Shown here piece after piece: positions 25,685 to 33,561 of a stretch of 64,000 bases of DNA; position 1 is the stretch's first letter, and each line of letters opens with the position of its first letter. This stretch comes from Clostridium sp. AWRP (lineage in GTDB: Bacteria; Bacillota; Clostridia; Clostridiales; Clostridiaceae): positions 434,001 through 498,000 of the forward strand of contig NZ_CP029758.2 of NCBI RefSeq assembly GCF_004006395.2, in the 5' to 3' direction. The position numbers were made by a program, and so were the translations under genes. Under the pieces are notes generated by a model. The model did not search any database and had not been told where the DNA came from. It was given only the letters and a program-made list of their open reading frames with translations.

Positions 25685-27039
25685 ATGCAACACCAAAAGA
25701 ATTAGTAGAAAGAAAACAACTGCGAATAAATCCCGCTAAAACCTGTCAGCCTGTTGGCGCTATGTATGCAGCTCTTGGAATTCATAATTGTCTTCCACAC
25801 AGCCATGGGTCACAAGGATGTTGCTCTTATCACAGGACTGTACTTTCAAGACATTTCAAAGAACCTGCTGCGGCTTCTACAAGCTCATTTACTGAAGGTA
25901 CCAGTGTATTTGGGGGAGGAGCTAATGTAAAAAAAGCCGTTAAAAATGTATTTGCCATGTATAATCCAGATATTATAGCTATTCATACGACCTGTTTATC
26001 AGAAACCATAGGAGATGATTTGACTACTTATATAAGTGAGATGGAAATACCTGAAGGTAAACTTGTTATTCATGCCAATACACCAAGTTATGTTGGCTCC
26101 CATGTTACTGGATTTTCCAATATGGTAAATGGTATGGTTCAGTATCTTTCAAAAAACAGCGGAGATAAAAATGGCAAATTTAATATAATACCGGGATTTG
26201 TAGGTCCCGCAGATATGAAAGAGATGAAGAGAATTTTTAAACTTATGGACATTCCATATATAATTTTTCCTGATACAAATGGAGTGTTTGATACTCCAAA
26301 TACAGGGGAGTATAAGATGTATCCTAAAGGTGGAACAAAAATTGAAGACATAGTTGATGCTGGAAATTCGGATTTTACTGTAGCCTTTGGAAATTATGCT
26401 TCAGAACTTGCGGCAAAATCTCTTGAAAATAAGTGTAAAGTTCCATATAAAACTTTAAGGACACCTATTGGAATAGATGCCATGGATGATTTACTTATGA
26501 ATTTAGTTAGAATGACAGGTAAGAAAGTATCGGCAGAACTTGAGGAGGAAAGAGGACAGCTTCTTGACATGATGATTGACAGTGCCCAGTACTTTAATGG
26601 TAAAAAAGTAGCTATAGTTGGCGATCCAGATGAGGTTATTTCCCTTACCCAATTTGTCATAACTTTAGGTATGATTCCTAAATACGTAATAACCGGTACT
26701 CCAGGATCATTATTTGAGAAGGAAATTAAAGCTATGATGGGCGAAGCAGGATTAGAAGGAATTGTGAAAGCCAACAGCGATTTCTTTGAAATGCACCAGC
26801 TTATAAAAAATGAAGGAGTAGATCTTCTTATTTCAAATACGTATGGTAAGTTTATTGCCAGGGCAGAAGATATTCCGTTTGTTAGATTTGGATTCCCTGT
26901 AATGGACAGATATGGACATCAATACACTCCAAAAGTTGGATATTACGGTGCAATAAAATTAGTAGAATCAATGTTAAACGCCATGCTTGATAAAGAAGAA
27001 AGAGAATGTGCGGAAGAGGATTTTGAAACAGTAAGGTAA
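25678..27039 (+). CDS. nifK: Nitrogenase molybdenum-iron protein beta chain
   Basis: 453 residues, shorter at the N terminus than proteobacterial NifK (about 520), as in other clostridia. P-cluster cysteines are visible at KTCQPVGAMYA (Cys23), GSQGCCSYHR (Cys48/49) and HTTCLSETIGDD. It forms the alpha2-beta2 dinitrogenase with NifD. The ATG overlaps the nifD stop (ATGTTAG), so translation is coupled, and GGAGGTGAACAGGA in the nifD end provides the ribosome site. Confidence 0.96.
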   Translation: MLDATPKELVERKQLRINPAKTCQPVGAMYAALGIHNCLPHSHGSQGCCSYHRTVLSRHFKEPAAASTSSFTEGTSVFGGGANVKKAVKNVFAMYNPDIIAIHTTCLSETIGDDLTTYISEMEIPEGKLVIHANTPSYVGSHVTGFSNMVNGMVQYLSKNSGDKNGKFNIIPGFVGPADMKEMKRIFKLMDIPYIIFPDTNGVFDTPNTGEYKMYPKGGTKIEDIVDAGNSDFTVAFGNYASELAAKSLENKCKVPYKTLRTPIGIDAMDDLLMNLVRMTGKKVSAELEEERGQLLDMMIDSAQYFNGKKVAIVGDPDEVISLTQFVITLGMIPKYVITGTPGSLFEKEIKAMMGEAGLEGIVKANSDFFEMHQLIKNEGVDLLISNTYGKFIARAEDIPFVRFGFPVMDRYGHQYTPKVGYYGAIKLVESMLNAMLDKEERECAEEDFETVR

Positions 27040-27046
27040 GAATTCT

Positions 27047-27236
27047 AAGTTGAGAATTGAGAGTTGAGAGTGAAGGTTGATTTTTAGCTAGCGCAAAAAA
27101 ATCTTTAAATTTATAAGAACCAGCGATGTTTCGCCTTAGCGAAACGAGTTGTCAAAATTTAATTAAAGATTTTGTGAAGTGTAACGGAAAAAAATCCACA
27201 TTAACTCTCCACTTTTCACTCTCAATTCTCAATTAA
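27047..27236. repeat. MITE-like element with inverted terminal heptamer arrays
   Basis: TTGAGAATTGAGAGTTGAGAG at the left is mirrored by CTCTCCACTTTTCACTCTC and AATTCTCAATT at the right. Inside, GATTTTTAGCTAGCGC and CGGAAAAAAATCCACATTAA match the cores at 46899-46995 and 9539-9610. The element fills the nifK-nifE gap and is therefore transcribed within the nif operon. Confidence 0.65.
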
Positions 27237-27253
27237 AAAAAGGTGGGTTGTTT

Positions 27254-28672
27254 ATGGAAAAAATAAAAGAAGATTTTTATCATGACCTTCACGAAAAAAA
27301 TAGAGATAGATTTTTAAAATTGGAAGCTGGAAAGTCAGAAATAATAGAAGATAGAAAAGAATTTGTCTGTTATAACTCCAAGGACAAAGATACAAAAATC
27401 AGATGTGAGGAAAACAGTGTTTCTGGAGCTGTGAGCCAGAGAGCATGCGTGTATTGTGGAGCTAGGGTAGTTTTAAATCCTATAACAGATGCTTTTCATT
27501 TAATACATGGGCCAATAGGTTGTGCTGCTTATACATGGGATCTTCGTGGGAGTTTGTCAAGTGGTTCTGAATTATTTAGAAATAGTTTTTCTACGGATTT
27601 AAGTGAAACTGATGTTATATTTGGAGGTGAAAAAAAATTAAGAGCAGCTGTAGATGAAATAGTAGATAAATTTCACCCAAAAGTTATATTCATATATGCA
27701 ACTTGTATTGTAGGAGTTATCGGAGATGATGTAGATGCAGTCTGCAAGATGGCCGAAGAAAAATATAAAATAAGAGTAATACCTGTAAAGTCTCCTGGAT
27801 TTTCAGGAAATAAATCTACTGGTTATAGAGCTGCCTGTAATGCCATATTGAAACTCATAGGAAATAAAAAAAGTGAAAAAAAGCTAAATGGAATCAACTA
27901 TATGGGTGACTTTAATCTTGCAGGAGAAGTATGGGTAGTAGAAAACTACTTAAAGAGGATAGGAATTGATATTGTTTCAAAACTTACAGGTGATGGAAAA
28001 GTTGATGAAATAGTAAAAGCACCTGAGGCAAAACTTAATATAGTTCAGTGTGCCGGCTCTATGGGGTATTTAGCTAAAAAAATGGAAGAACTATATGATA
28101 TTCCATTTATAAAGACAAGTTTTGTAGGTCTTGAGGATACTGAAAATTCACTTTTACAGGTGGCACATCTTGTAGGAAATGAAGAAACTGTGAAAAAGGC
28201 AGAAAAGCTTATAAAAGAAGAGGAAGAAAAGATACAACCTGAACTTGAATATTATAGGGGAAGGCTTAAAGGCAAAAAGGCTGCAATATATGTAGGAGGC
28301 GGCTATAAAGCCATATCACTTATAAAACAATTTAGGGACCTTGGAATTGAAACTGTAATGGTTGGAACTCAAACTGGGAAACCAGAAGATTATGAAATAA
28401 TAAGACAAATTACAAATGAGGGAACTGTAATACTTGATGATGCGAATCCTTATGAACTTGAAAGATTCATGGTCGAAAAGGGAGCAGATGTCCTTGTGGG
28501 AGGAGTTAAAGAAAGACCTCTTGCATATAAACTTGGAGTTGCTTTTTGTGACCACAATCATGAGAGAAAACACATACTTGGGGGATTTCAGGGAGCTATA
28601 AATTTTGCTAAGGAAATAGATTTGACTGTAAGTAGTCCTGTTTGGCAATATATATCAATGAATCTTACTTAG
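27254..28672 (+). CDS. nifE: FeMo-cofactor assembly scaffold NifE
   Basis: 472 residues, homologous to NifD. Conserved segments include QRACVYCGARVVLNP, HGPIGCAAYTWD and YATCIVGVIGDD. With the NifN domain it forms the scaffold on which NifB-co matures into FeMo-cofactor. ATG 27254 follows AGGTGGG. The last residues (SMNLT) and the TAG stop are read from a type-A mobile element: the same bases (ATCAATGAATCTTACTTAG) recur at 43752 away from any gene, so the native C terminus has been changed by insertion. Confidence 0.95.
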   Translation: MEKIKEDFYHDLHEKNRDRFLKLEAGKSEIIEDRKEFVCYNSKDKDTKIRCEENSVSGAVSQRACVYCGARVVLNPITDAFHLIHGPIGCAAYTWDLRGSLSSGSELFRNSFSTDLSETDVIFGGEKKLRAAVDEIVDKFHPKVIFIYATCIVGVIGDDVDAVCKMAEEKYKIRVIPVKSPGFSGNKSTGYRAACNAILKLIGNKKSEKKLNGINYMGDFNLAGEVWVVENYLKRIGIDIVSKLTGDGKVDEIVKAPEAKLNIVQCAGSMGYLAKKMEELYDIPFIKTSFVGLEDTENSLLQVAHLVGNEETVKKAEKLIKEEEEKIQPELEYYRGRLKGKKAAIYVGGGYKAISLIKQFRDLGIETVMVGTQTGKPEDYEIIRQITNEGTVILDDANPYELERFMVEKGADVLVGGVKERPLAYKLGVAFCDHNHERKHILGGFQGAINFAKEIDLTVSSPVWQYISMNLT

Positions 28673-28779
28673 TGGGAATTTGTTTCTCCCACTAAGTTTA
28701 GATGAATTATCTAGGGGCGTAGCTACTGTTATTCTCCCACTTTGATAAAAGTGGGAGTGTTACAGTAGGTAGCCGTCAG
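28654..28779 (-). repeat. IS605-like two-hairpin element, type A, overlapping the nifE stop
   Basis: 126 nt. On the minus strand it begins after TTTAT with CTGACGGCTACCTACTGTAA, has CTCCCACTT/AAGTGGGAG inside TACTGT/ACAGTA-type arms, then CTAGATAATTCATCTAAA, a right-end hairpin of CTTAGTGGGAG/TCCCACTAAG and the end AGTAAGATTCATTGAT. The copy at 43752-43877 has the same length and is almost identical. It separates nifE from nifN-nifB. Confidence 0.78.
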
Positions 28780-28805
28780 ATAAATTTTATGGAGGGATGA
28801 TGGAG

Positions 28806-31499
28806 ATGAGCAATAAAAAGTTGGTAAATGTAGATATAAATCCATGTAAAATGTGCATGCCTATGGGAGGAGTAATGGCCTTTAAGGGAATAGAAAATAA
28901 TATGGTAATTTTACATGGTTCTCAAGGCTGCAGCACTTATATCAGAAGACATATGGCCACCCACTACAATGAGCCTGTAGATATAGCATCATCTGCTCTT
29001 ACGGAACAGGGAACTGTATATGGTGGAAATGAAAATTTGAAAAAAGGCCTTAGAAATATGATTAAAATGTATGAACCTACAACTATTGGTGTAATGACAA
29101 CCTGTCTTGCAGAAACCATAGGAGAGGATACAAAGAGAATAGTAGAAGAATTCTATAATGAAGAAAAAGATAATGAGAAAATTAAAAATATAAAGGTAAT
29201 AACAGCATCCACACCAGGATATGGTGCTTCACAGGCAGAAGGTTACTTTCAAGTTTTAAGAAGTATTGTTGAACAAGCATGTGAAAAATCTGAGAGTACA
29301 GGAAAATTAAATATAATATGTGCCAATTTAAATCCGGGTGATGTGAGAAATATAAAACAAATACTAGATGATTTTAAAGTAGAATATACGATTTTGCCGG
29401 ATGTATCTAATACTCTTGATTCTGCTCATAATGAAAAATATAAGAGAATTCCATCTGGAGGAACTAAAATAGAAGATATTAAAAAGATGTCCGGGGCAGT
29501 AGGCACTATTGAGATGGGTATGACCATTTCAGATGATAAATCTCCTGGCACATATTTAAAAGATAAATTTAAAGTGCCTCTTTACAAATGTCCCATACCA
29601 ATAGGTTTTAGAAATACAAATAAATTTATTGAACTTATATCTAAAATAACGGGTACTTCCATACCTGATAAGTATCTGGTTCAAAGGGGAAGATATCTTG
29701 ATGCCATGGTTGACAACCATAAATATACAGGTGAGGCAAGGGTACTTTTATATGGAGAGCCGGAACTTGTATATGCAGTGTCAAGGCTCTGTGAAGAAAA
29801 TGGCATATTAATAAAAATGATAGGCATGGGATCTAAAAATGAAATGCTTAGAGAAAAGTTGAAGGAAGAATTAAAAGTTCAAAAAGAGGACTGCATTGTT
29901 TTAGATGATACTGATTTTGAAACTATGGAAGATTATGCTGAAAAGCTTAAAATAAATTTAATTATAGGAAATTCAGATGGTAGAAGAATGGCACAAAAAT
30001 TGAAGCTTGAAATAATAAGAATAGGGTTTCCTATACATGATAGAGTTGGAGGACAGAGGCAGGTAATAACAGCATATAGTGGATCTGCCTTTTTAATAGA
30101 TTCTGTGGCAAATGTTATGCTTTCTCATACTCAAAATACTTACAGGGAAAAAGCTTATAATGACTTTTATGCACCTTTTGCAAAAATGGGGGAAAAAGAA
30201 AGTATACAAACTCCTGTTGATAAAAGCTGTACACATCCCTGTTTTTCAGATAATGCACATAAATTTGCAAGAATGCACATACCAATAGCTCCAAAATGTA
30301 ATATAAGTTGTAATTATTGCAGCAGAAAATATGATTGTGCAAATGAAAGTAGGCCGGGAGTAACAAGTGAGATTTTAAGTCCAAAAGAAGCTCTTGAAAA
30401 GTTCAAAATTGTTAAGAGTAAAATGAAAAATTTGACTGTAATAGGTATAGCAGGTCCTGGAGATGCCCTTGCAAATTTTGATCAGGTTAGAGAGTCACTG
30501 AAGCTTATAAGAGAGCATTCTCCGGAAACTACTTTTTGCTTATCTACTAATGGACTTATGCTCCCATTCTATGCAGACGAACTGGTACAGCTTGGTGTGT
30601 CACATGTCACAGTTACAATAAATACAGTGGACAGCAAAATAGGATCGAGAATATATAAAGAGGTAAATTATTTAGGACACAAATATACTGGAGAAGAAGG
30701 AGCAAAAATACTTTTAAACAACCAACTTACAGGACTAAAATACCTGTGCTCCAAAGGTATAATATGCAAAGTGAATATAGTTATGCTCAAGGGTATAAAT
30801 GATAATCACATAAAAGAGGTAGTGAAGAAAGTTAAAGAATGCGGAGCATATATGACAAATATAATGCAGATGATACCAGTTCCCGGAAGTGTATTTGAAG
30901 GTTTGCCTCTTGTTTCCAATATACAATTAAATGAAATGAGAAAAAAATGTGAAGTGAATATGAAACAAATGTACCACTGCAGACAGTGTAGGGCAGATGC
31001 GGTAGGAACACTTTCAGAAGATCGTTCTATAGATTTTAGAAATATAGGCTGTGGAGGCTGTTTGGGCAAGTGTTCTGATGATAAAAAAATAGAAGAAGAG
31101 AAGCTTATTAAAAATGCAGCTAAAAGTAAAAAATATAAGTTTGCAGTAGCCTCTAAATCCGGTATTAATATAGATCAGCATTTTGGACACGCTGCTGAAT
31201 TTTATATTTATACTTATAATGATGGAACTACAAAATTTTTGGAAAAGAGGAATGTGGATAAATACTGCACAGGAGTGTATGAATGTGATGAACATGAAGA
31301 CAAAATGGAAAAAACTATGAAAGCCATAGGTGACTGTAATGCGGTCCTTGCACTTAGGGCAGGTGTTGATCCAACAGAAAAATTAGGAAAAAGAGGAATT
31401 AAAGTTATTGAAATGTATGATTCTATAAACAAAGGTATAGTAAAAGCTGTAAAAATATTGGAAAAAGATAAAATTCATTCGGAAATGAATGCAGGATAG
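28806..31499 (+). CDS. nifN-B: NifN-NifB fusion protein for FeMo-cofactor synthesis
   Basis: 897 residues in three parts. Residues 1 to about 440 are NifN, the NifK-like partner of NifE (NPCKMCMPMGG, GSQGCSTYIRR, TTCLAETIGED). Residues about 475-770 are the radical-SAM enzyme NifB, with the cluster-binding CxxxCxxC at Cys498, Cys502 and Cys505 after HIPIAPK. Residues about 776-890 are a NifX/NafY-like cofactor-binding domain (GINIDQHFGHAAEF). The fusion puts NifB-co synthesis and its scaffold in one chain, as in C. pasteurianum. ATG 28806 is preferred because GGAGGG lies 9 nt upstream; ATGs at 28797 and 28800 are too close to it. Confidence 0.95.
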   Translation: MSNKKLVNVDINPCKMCMPMGGVMAFKGIENNMVILHGSQGCSTYIRRHMATHYNEPVDIASSALTEQGTVYGGNENLKKGLRNMIKMYEPTTIGVMTTCLAETIGEDTKRIVEEFYNEEKDNEKIKNIKVITASTPGYGASQAEGYFQVLRSIVEQACEKSESTGKLNIICANLNPGDVRNIKQILDDFKVEYTILPDVSNTLDSAHNEKYKRIPSGGTKIEDIKKMSGAVGTIEMGMTISDDKSPGTYLKDKFKVPLYKCPIPIGFRNTNKFIELISKITGTSIPDKYLVQRGRYLDAMVDNHKYTGEARVLLYGEPELVYAVSRLCEENGILIKMIGMGSKNEMLREKLKEELKVQKEDCIVLDDTDFETMEDYAEKLKINLIIGNSDGRRMAQKLKLEIIRIGFPIHDRVGGQRQVITAYSGSAFLIDSVANVMLSHTQNTYREKAYNDFYAPFAKMGEKESIQTPVDKSCTHPCFSDNAHKFARMHIPIAPKCNISCNYCSRKYDCANESRPGVTSEILSPKEALEKFKIVKSKMKNLTVIGIAGPGDALANFDQVRESLKLIREHSPETTFCLSTNGLMLPFYADELVQLGVSHVTVTINTVDSKIGSRIYKEVNYLGHKYTGEEGAKILLNNQLTGLKYLCSKGIICKVNIVMLKGINDNHIKEVVKKVKECGAYMTNIMQMIPVPGSVFEGLPLVSNIQLNEMRKKCEVNMKQMYHCRQCRADAVGTLSEDRSIDFRNIGCGGCLGKCSDDKKIEEEKLIKNAAKSKKYKFAVASKSGINIDQHFGHAAEFYIYTYNDGTTKFLEKRNVDKYCTGVYECDEHEDKMEKTMKAIGDCNAVLALRAGVDPTEKLGKRGIKVIEMYDSINKGIVKAVKILEKDKIHSEMNAG

Positions 31500-31510
31500 G
31501 AATTCTAAAA

Positions 31511-31556
31511 TTATGAACTGTGCATTGTGAATTGTGCATTGTGAATTGTGAATTGA
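31511..31556 (+). repeat. 7-nt tandem repeat array before nifV-omega
   Basis: Six or so units of TTGTGAA / CTGTGCA / TTGTGCA end just before the AAAGGTGG ribosome site. It is transcribed as part of the nif operon. Confidence 0.65.
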
Positions 31557-31570
31557 AAGGTGGTGTATGT

Positions 31571-32608
31571 ATGTCCATTATATTAGGGAAAGAAAAAAAA
31601 TTTATTGTAGATAGAACTTTACCTGAAGCTGTAAAAAGGACTGAGATAGTTGACCAGGATTTAGCGGGTGAATTTATAGCACTTGTTAAAAACATAGGTG
31701 TAGATTTTATGGAAATTAATGGTGAAGCGATTCAAAAAATAAAAGACCTTCCTGAAAATATAGACTACATATACAGGGTGGGGGATTTATTAGATGTATA
31801 TGAATTTGAACATTTAATTATAGATTACAAAAAAGTTGAAACATTACCAGAGGAATTTTTAAATAAACTAAGAAATAAAAAGATAATATTGGAGGTAGAT
31901 ATTAAAATTTTAGAGCATCTCAATGAAAAAGATAACTGTAAAATTTTTAGTAAACTTAATATAATATGCATCAGAATAAAGGGCATTGTAAAGTATAATA
32001 TAGCTGGGTGGAACAGACTTATAGAAAATATAAAAAATTGGTTTTCAGTATATGTGGATTTTTGTGCAGATGATAAATTTTATATGGCGACTTCCGTAAG
32101 CATTGAATCCTGTGCTGATGGTGCCGATGTTGTAACTGCAGCTTTTAATGGACAGGTTTACGGATTTGCATCTTTAGAAGAAGTTATTTTAGGCTTAAAA
32201 GTCATAAAAAGTGGGAAAGTATGTGGAAACTTAAAATTCATGGGACAGCTAGCAGAAGTATATACAAAACTTACCCACCAAAAGGTGCATCCTATGAAAG
32301 CTGTAATAGGAGAAGATATTTTTAAATATGAATCCGGTATTCATGTAGATGGTATAGAAAAAAACCCAGATACTTATGAACCTTATAATCCCTATGATAT
32401 TGGAAAGAAGAGAATCATGTATATAGGAAAACATTCCGGGAAAAAGGCAGTGATGATAAAACTGAAGGAACTTAATGTAAACTATCAGGATGTAGATATT
32501 GGAGAATTTTTGAAAGAAATAAGAAAAAACAGCATTAAACTTAAGAGAAATATTCTTGATAAGGAACTGATCGAAATGTTTAATGATTTTAAAAAAATTA
32601 AAAATTGA
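31571..32608 (+). CDS. nifV-omega: Homocitrate synthase, omega subunit
   Basis: 345 residues. The N-terminal half (to about 175) resembles the TIM-barrel region of NifV in a degenerate form, without the DTTLRDGEQ motif. The C-terminal half (about 180-300) has the conserved accessory-domain segments of homocitrate and isopropylmalate synthases (ESCADGADVVTAAF, FKYESGIHVDGI, IGKHSGKKAV). In C. pasteurianum the alpha and omega subunits together make homocitrate, the organic ligand of FeMo-cofactor. ATG 31571 follows AAAGGTGG; upstream in-frame sequence comes only from the heptamer repeat. Confidence 0.88.
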   Translation: MSIILGKEKKFIVDRTLPEAVKRTEIVDQDLAGEFIALVKNIGVDFMEINGEAIQKIKDLPENIDYIYRVGDLLDVYEFEHLIIDYKKVETLPEEFLNKLRNKKIILEVDIKILEHLNEKDNCKIFSKLNIICIRIKGIVKYNIAGWNRLIENIKNWFSVYVDFCADDKFYMATSVSIESCADGADVVTAAFNGQVYGFASLEEVILGLKVIKSGKVCGNLKFMGQLAEVYTKLTHQKVHPMKAVIGEDIFKYESGIHVDGIEKNPDTYEPYNPYDIGKKRIMYIGKHSGKKAVMIKLKELNVNYQDVDIGEFLKEIRKNSIKLKRNILDKELIEMFNDFKKIKN

Positions 32609-32628
32609 TAGTTGAGAAAAATTTTCAT

Positions 32629-32662
32629 TAATTGTGAACTGTGAACTGTGAATTGTGAATTG
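32629..32662 (+). repeat. 7-nt tandem repeat array before nifV-alpha
   Basis: Four to five units (TTGTGAA, CTGTGAA) stop right in front of the AAAGGAGG site of nifV-alpha. Confidence 0.65.
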
Positions 32663-32681
32663 GAAAAAGGAGGTGCTTCAT

Positions 32682-33428
32682 ATGGATGTTAATATTGTAG
32701 ACACTACTTTAAGAGATGGGGAACAGAAAGCAGGCATAGCATTTGGAATAGATGAAAAAGTTAAAATTGCTAAAATCTTAAATGATATGGATATTTATCA
32801 GATAGAAGCGGGTTCGGCAGCTATGGGTGGAGAGGAAAAAGCAAGTATTGAAAAAATTGCAGCATTGGGTTTGAAAAGTAAAATATCATCCTGGAACAGG
32901 GCAAATATTAAAGATATAGATGCTTCCATAGATTGTGGTGTAGATATAGTTCATATATCTATTCCCACATCTGATTTACAGATTAAATCCAAACTTGGAA
33001 AAGATAAAGCTTGGGTTTTAGAGTGTATAAAAAAATGTACAACTTATGCTTTAGAAAAAGGGTATGAAGTAACCGTAGGTATGGAGGATGCGGCAAGGTC
33101 TGATATGAATTTTTTAATTGAATTTTGCACAGTTGTTTCTAAAATTGGCATCAAAAGAATAAGGTACTCTGATACGGTAGGAATATCTTATCCAAGGAAA
33201 GTTTTTTATAGCATAAAAAAATTACTTCAGGAAGTACCTATAGAAATAGAAATTCACGCTCATAATGATTTCGGAATGGCGCTGGCAAATTCTCTTGCAG
33301 CTGTAGAAGCAGGAGCTAAGTTTGCAGACTGTACAATTTCAGGCGTAGGAGAAAGGGCAGGTAACTGTGATTTTATCAAGTTTGCTAAAACTTTAGATAT
33401 GTTTGAAGGCGAAAAAGTACTTAGGTGA
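32682..33428 (+). CDS. nifV-alpha: Homocitrate synthase, alpha (catalytic) subunit
   Basis: 248 residues holding the catalytic TIM barrel. It has DTTLRDGEQKAG near the N terminus (metal- and acetyl-CoA-binding region), YSDTVG, and the HAHNDFGMA metal-binding His-x-His motif. It condenses acetyl-CoA with 2-oxoglutarate to homocitrate, acting with the omega subunit encoded just upstream. ATG 32682 follows AAAGGAGG. The TGA stop (33426-33428) lies inside a REP-like palindrome that begins at 33424, so the final residues may not be original. It is the last nif gene here. Confidence 0.92.
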   Translation: MDVNIVDTTLRDGEQKAGIAFGIDEKVKIAKILNDMDIYQIEAGSAAMGGEEKASIEKIAALGLKSKISSWNRANIKDIDASIDCGVDIVHISIPTSDLQIKSKLGKDKAWVLECIKKCTTYALEKGYEVTVGMEDAARSDMNFLIEFCTVVSKIGIKRIRYSDTVGISYPRKVFYSIKKLLQEVPIEIEIHAHNDFGMALANSLAAVEAGAKFADCTISGVGERAGNCDFIKFAKTLDMFEGEKVLR

Positions 33429-33475
33429 CAGGCACCGCGATGGAACATTTACGTTCCCATTCGGTGCCTGTCACC
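33424..33475. repeat. REP-like palindrome at the end of the nif operon
   Basis: GGTGACAGGCACCG and CGGTGCCTGTCACC pair around GATGGAAC/GTTCCCAT. The order of the inner arms is reversed relative to the copy at 17562. It contains the nifV-alpha stop codon and may end nif transcription. Confidence 0.82.
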
Positions 33476-33513
33476 ATAAAATAAATAAATCCTATCATTA
33501 AAGCAAAAATGTA

Positions 33514-33522
33514 TGGTACAAT
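33514..33522 (+). promoter_or_regulatory. Candidate extended -10 promoter of the second S-layer-like gene
   Basis: TGGTACAAT matches an extended -10, 39 nt before the ATG at 33562, and resembles the TGGTATAAT upstream of the paralogue at 10277. No clear -35 box. Confidence 0.35.
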
Positions 33523-33561
33523 ATTTATATATTGCTAAATAAGGTAGGAGGTAATAAGTAT

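Noticed and set aside
24068..27039. Alternative (vanadium or iron-only) nitrogenase
   Set aside because: No vnfG/anfG delta-subunit gene follows the alpha chain, nifE/nifN-B/nifV are all present, and NifD has the Mo-type cofactor region and the clostridial insertion.
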